Assembly: GCA_003564055.1 (NCBI GenBank)
Contig: PWSG01000031.1
Span: forward strand, 1-9,172
Length of the DNA: 9,172 nt
DNA from: Syntrophomonadaceae bacterium
Lineage (GTDB): Bacteria; Bacillota; Dethiobacteria; DTU022
Direction of reading: 5' to 3'
Shown here: positions 6,595 through 9,172 of the stretch, piece by piece
How positions within the stretch are numbered: position 1 is the stretch's first letter
Layout of the letters: every line of letters begins with the position of its first letter
The notes under the pieces: generated by a model
The model's database searches: none
Told to the model about the DNA's origin: nothing
What the model saw: only the letters and a program-made list of their open reading frames with translations
Position numbers and translations under genes: made by a program

Positions 6595-7404
6595 CTATTT
6601 TCGAAGGTAGTTTGAACGGATTGCCTGTACCCGTTTGTTATGGCTGGCGACATAGCCGGCCAACCTAAAGAATAACATATAACCTGAAAGAGCCAGGGCA
6701 ACCATGAAATCTTCGTTAAGAGCCACTAAAAGCATTGAGATTAAAAATAACAAAGCATAATACATTACTCGCATTAAATCAAGAGCATAATTAGCAAGCC
6801 ATTTAAAGTCAAACTTAATGTAAGCGTATTCAACAGTCCGAATCACAGGAAACATGGAAACTAAAACGAACAAATATAGCGGATAGTGATCCAGGGGTAT
6901 AAAGAGAATTGGTATTGAAGTGTATCTCAGTACGGAAACCAAAAAAATTGTAACCAGGTTTAGTTTTGATCTTATGCGGTTATGGAGTGAAAAAACCAAA
7001 GCCAGTAGAAAGAGCGAGCCGGCAAACCAAATCAGGTTTTTTATCCCCAAAACCTTAAGCAATAGCAAACAGGGAATGATTACAACACATATCCGGATAA
7101 TGATCAGCTTTCTTGCATTTTTTTTCACGCCTGATAATTCACTTGCCCTGAGGCGGTACGTCGGCTTCGTTTCCAATTGAACTGTATATGTATCATTAAA
7201 CATATATCCCAGTTCATACACTGAGTAAAGAGCTGTTAAGCCGACTAGATATCTTGGTAGGATGTAAAAAAAATCATTGTTATAAAAAAGGATGGCCATA
7301 AGGATTAAAAAAACAAAGGTGATCATAAAGCTTAGCATATATAAATAATGATTGCTTCTGGTTGATATGCCGTAAACAAAAGGTATATAATATTTCAAGC
7401 TCAT
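6595..7404 (-). CDS. Polytopic membrane protein of EPS locus, possible divergent UbiA fold
   Basis: The start is ATG 7404-7402. A GGAGG (+ strand 7418-7422) lies thirteen bases upstream, longer than usual, but there is no in-frame start between. The 269 residues form about seven or eight hydrophobic segments (about 20-40, 45-66, 100-118, 122-140, 149-170, 174-189, 205-230, 234-252), so it is an integral membrane protein. A conserved-looking cytoplasmic segment ELGYMFNDTYTVQLETKP (64-81) recalls the Asn-Asp-rich first motif of UbiA prenyltransferases (NDxxDxxxD), but the second Asp is Thr and the third is Glu. Another charged loop, HNRIRSKLN (141-149), sits where UbiA proteins have a similar loop. 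A prenyl-dependent transferase or a non-catalytic relative is possible; equally it may be an unrelated EPS membrane protein. It is the last gene of the leftward set, 128 bases after the flippase. Confidence 0.8.
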   Translation of the reverse strand: MSLKYYIPFVYGISTRSNHYLYMLSFMITFVFLILMAILFYNNDFFYILPRYLVGLTALYSVYELGYMFNDTYTVQLETKPTYRLRASELSGVKKNARKLIIIRICVVIIPCLLLLKVLGIKNLIWFAGSLFLLALVFSLHNRIRSKLNLVTIFLVSVLRYTSIPILFIPLDHYPLYLFVLVSMFPVIRTVEYAYIKFDFKWLANYALDLMRVMYYALLFLISMLLVALNEDFMVALALSGYMLFFRLAGYVASHNKRVQAIRSNYLRK

Positions 7405-7532
7405 TTCTGCACTTTTACCTCCGTTTTTGCTGCGGTGACATTGTATGAGAATATATCCCTGCCCTGCTGGAAATTAGTCCTTTTTTGTTAAAGCTTCCCC
7501 ATGTAAACGCTGAATACTATTCGTACTCCAGG

Positions 7533-7952
7533 CTAGCCCAGTTTTTTGATAGATTTAAAGGCTATACTGTCAATGCCCAGGGTTGTTTTCGCAGCACTCC
7601 ACAATAGAATGCTCCAGGTTGCCATGGAGGCGCTAGTGGCTACTGCAGCTCCAACAGTACCGAACCTGGGAATCAAAAGAACATTAAGTGCAATGTTCGT
7701 TAATGCGCCGACAGTAAATGCTTTGGCAACAACTCGCTCATTTCCTGTCATTATGAGAAGAAAGCCCACCGAACCAACCGCAGAGCTTACCAGTTGTCCC
7801 CCAAAAAGTAATAGAAGCGGAACATATGATAAAACAAATTCTTGCCCGAAGAATAACTCCAGCAATGTTACACCGAATAACGTAAAAATGACAACAATAA
7901 AAGAACAAAACAAAAAAACAGCCTTAGCGCTCACGCTTACTAACCACTGCAA
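7533..7952 (-). pseudogene. Wzx-type flippase, C-terminal piece after a frameshift
   Basis: This is the C-terminal third of the polysaccharide flippase whose first part is encoded just upstream. It has no start of its own: the first available codon is a TTG at 7952 with no spaced ribosome binding site. Homology-like reading extends upstream in the same frame to about 7966 (as DILGLQWLV), where it joins the preceding frame. The piece carries features expected of the family's C-terminus: a membrane helix, FFGQEF, then LLLLFGGQLVSSAVGSVGFLLIMTGNE, and the helix pair with NIALNVLLIPRFGTVGAAVATS. It ends in lysine-rich KSIKKLG. Added to the first part it gives a protein of about 452 residues, a normal size for the family. 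Either the gene is inactive here, or the sequence has a one-base error. Confidence 0.8.
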
Positions 7953-7954
7953 CC

Positions 7955-8890
7955 CTAAGATATCTTTTTGGCAAAAAGCTCGGCAAAGCGTGGGGATAAC
8001 GACATGTTAACTGCCTGTAAACCAAAGGAGGAAAAAGTGGCTACCTGTAAAGCGACATGATAGATTCCAACCTGGTCTGACGGCCAGAAAAGCCCCATAA
8101 TAAAAACGTCCGTACGGAGATTGACGGCCTGCATGGCACCGATGATAGCCAGCGGAAAAATGCTCCTAAGCCATAGTTTTCCATGGATATCTGCGTGACT
8201 CCCTCGAACTGTCGCAGGCATAATCCTTAATAAAAACCACACTGCAAACAGTAGCGCCAGCAGTGCTGCCGAGACATGAACAGCCATCGCAATAGCCGGT
8301 GTCAGTTGCATGCCAGTTAAGTGCGCCAAGCCTGCCAATGTAAAAAAAAGAATCCCAGGCCTGATCAGCAGCTCGGGAGTTAGTCCTGCTATAACCCGGT
8401 TTAATCCTCGCACTGCTGAGCCGACCAAATTGCATAGGGCCATTAATGATGCAAGGATAACCGCGAAAAGTAATGACCAAAACAGTTGGACTGACAGATT
8501 TCCCTGCAGTAAAAAAAGGATTGGAATTACTAACAAAACCAGCGCCAGTGAAAATAACAGTGCAATACTTCCCGACCAACGCCAAACCCCTAAGACTTTT
8601 CCCAATTCCCCCAAGGCAACACCCTTGGCGGTTTCACGCACTACCAGTTCGGGTAGCCCTGCCTGCACTGGAATTGATACCAAAAGCATGACCGCAGTGG
8701 CAAATGCATAAATGCCGTAGCCTTCTGCACCTAACTGTCGGGCGAGCAAAACAGTAATGAGAAAAGAAAAACCGGTTGAAAAAACCTTTAATAACAAGCT
8801 AAAAGCAAATTTTTGTACAATCTGCGAAAAAAAAATATTACCGCAAACAGCAACCAGGGGTTTTTTAGCAGCCGTCTTTTTGAACAACAT
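7955..8890 (-). CDS. Wzx-type polysaccharide flippase, N-terminal part (frameshifted gene)
   Basis: The start is ATG 8890-8888 with AAGGTGAT a few bases upstream; the frame ends after 311 residues. It belongs to the MOP superfamily (polysaccharide biosynthesis protein), which moves undecaprenyl-linked repeat units to the outer membrane face. Visible features are an N-terminal helix with FSLLLKVFSTGFSFLITVLLARQLGAEGYGIYAFA (30-64, the family signature of an Arg and a Gly-Tyr-Gly turn after helix 1) and about eight further helices. RGLNRVIAG (161-169), TDVFIMG (260-266) and MSLSPRFAELFAKK (296-309) also fit the family. After FAKK the frame reads I-S-stop, whereas family members continue with a charged stretch and another five or so helices; those are found in the -1 frame immediately downstream. 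As written this gene would give a truncated transporter that is probably non-functional. The TPR-protein gene lies 66 bases upstream on the same strand, probably in one operon. Confidence 0.88.
   Translation of the reverse strand: MLFKKTAAKKPLVAVCGNIFFSQIVQKFAFSLLLKVFSTGFSFLITVLLARQLGAEGYGIYAFATAVMLLVSIPVQAGLPELVVRETAKGVALGELGKVLGVWRWSGSIALLFSLALVLLVIPILFLLQGNLSVQLFWSLLFAVILASLMALCNLVGSAVRGLNRVIAGLTPELLIRPGILFFTLAGLAHLTGMQLTPAIAMAVHVSAALLALLFAVWFLLRIMPATVRGSHADIHGKLWLRSIFPLAIIGAMQAVNLRTDVFIMGLFWPSDQVGIYHVALQVATFSSFGLQAVNMSLSPRFAELFAKKIS
7961..7972 (-). other. Frameshift site in the flippase gene (five-A run)
   Basis: On the coding strand the codons are GCC AAA AAG ATA TCT TAG. Moving to the -1 frame after AAG gives GAT ATC TTA GGG TTG CAG TGG, restoring Ala-Lys-Lys-Asp-Ile-Leu-Gly-Leu-Gln-Trp and the missing C-terminus. 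One extra base in or beside the A5 run (+ strand T run 7965-7969) would repair the gene. The run is short for transcriptional slippage, and the preceding C breaks the classical A-AAA-AAG slip site. Confidence 0.75.
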
Positions 8891-8956
8891 ATATCACCTT
8901 ATAGTTTTCCGTATGGGCCTAGTTATTCCCTGAAGTATCGAATGATGATAAAGCGC

Positions 8957-9172
8957 TTAATCGACTAAATACTGGTTCAAAAGGGTCTCCCAAGAAGGGT
9001 CAATGCTAATTGCAAACGTAATTTTCTCCGCTGCCAATTGCTGATCATTTAAAAGTTTGGCGGCAGCAAAAATGCCAAGTAAATGAGAATTATAAAAGCG
9101 GGGTTCAATCTCCACTGCCTTTTCTGTCAAGACTAAGGCTTTCTCATATTTGCCAAAGTCATTGAGCAAGTA
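8957..9172 (-). CDS. TPR-containing protein, C-terminal end only
   Basis: The frame is open from the right window edge and stops at TAA 8959-8957, giving 71 visible residues. They read as tetratricopeptide-like helix pairs: GKYEKALVLTEKAVEIEPRF, with the Tyr-x-x-Ala and Glu-x-x-Pro positions of a TPR, then a second pair, AAAKLLNDQQLAAEKITFAISIDPSW. It lies 66 bases upstream of the flippase on the same strand. In clostridial EPS loci, TPR repeats commonly form the C-terminal tail of membrane O-antigen ligase or polymerase-like (Wzy_C family) proteins, which would fit this position, but no membrane or catalytic part is in view. A TTG at 9169 is not a real start, since the frame continues past the edge. 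The TPR call is reasonable; the enzyme identity is a guess. Confidence 0.75.
   Translation of the reverse strand, partial: YLLNDFGKYEKALVLTEKAVEIEPRFYNSHLLGIFAAAKLLNDQQLAAEKITFAISIDPSWETLLNQYLVD

Noticed and set aside
7955..7972. Programmed ribosomal frameshifting as the leading explanation for the split flippase
   Set aside because: The slip site would be C-AAA-AAG rather than A-AAA-AAG, I see no clear stimulatory stem or upstream Shine-Dalgarno, and flippases are not known to need such control. An indel is simpler.
7546..8010. A rightward open frame of 154 codons opposite the flippase
   Set aside because: It is the complementary shadow of membrane-helix codons. It has no ribosome binding site, its composition is unlike a real protein, and the leftward frame has clear family motifs.
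1..9172. CRISPR array, transposon, tRNA or toxin-antitoxin pair
   Set aside because: No regularly spaced repeats, transposase or integrase motifs, tRNA-like cloverleaf or adjacent small gene pair with recognisable features was found on either strand.

Overview
The window looks like part of a cell-surface and exopolysaccharide (EPS) locus from a Gram-positive-type anaerobe, most likely a clostridial or Peptococcaceae-like member of the Firmicutes. This is inference. It rests on strong GGAGG-type ribosome binding sites, TTG starts, and S-layer-homology (SLH) anchoring combined with a beta-helix-like domain. A FIVAR-type secreted protein and a WbaP-like phosphoglycosyl transferase add to the picture. 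No rRNA, tRNA, CRISPR array, transposase or integrase was recognised.

Layout from left to right. Positions 1-192 hold the start of a leftward gene for a secreted protein, truncated by the window edge, with an extended -10 promoter. A gene-poor stretch of about 490 bp follows. Next come two rightward surface-protein genes: a signal-peptide/FIVAR protein (684-1679) and an SLH protein with three SLH motifs and a beta-helix-like middle (1910-3583). A long imperfect inverted repeat lies between them. A gap of about 270 bp holds a nested potential RNA fold and a probable promoter. It leads into the EPS genes: a membrane phosphoglycosyl transferase that starts the repeat unit (3852-5396) and a GT4 glycosyltransferase that extends it (5428-6543).

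These converge on a leftward set, read from the right edge: the C-terminus of a TPR-containing protein (8957-9172), a Wzx-type flippase broken by a one-base frameshift (8890-7533), and a polytopic membrane protein with a possible degenerate UbiA-like motif (7404-6595).

Taken together, the genes outline a Wzx/Wzy-type pathway. A sugar phosphate is loaded on undecaprenyl phosphate, sugars are added on the cytoplasmic side, the lipid-linked unit is flipped outward, and polymerisation or ligation would follow. The TPR tail could belong to a polymerase or ligase, but its catalytic part is outside the window. The SLH and FIVAR proteins would act at the cell envelope next to the polymer. The points most worth a second look are the frameshifted flippase, the unassigned membrane protein, the structured element before the EPS genes, and the inverted repeat and tiny reading frame upstream of the SLH gene.
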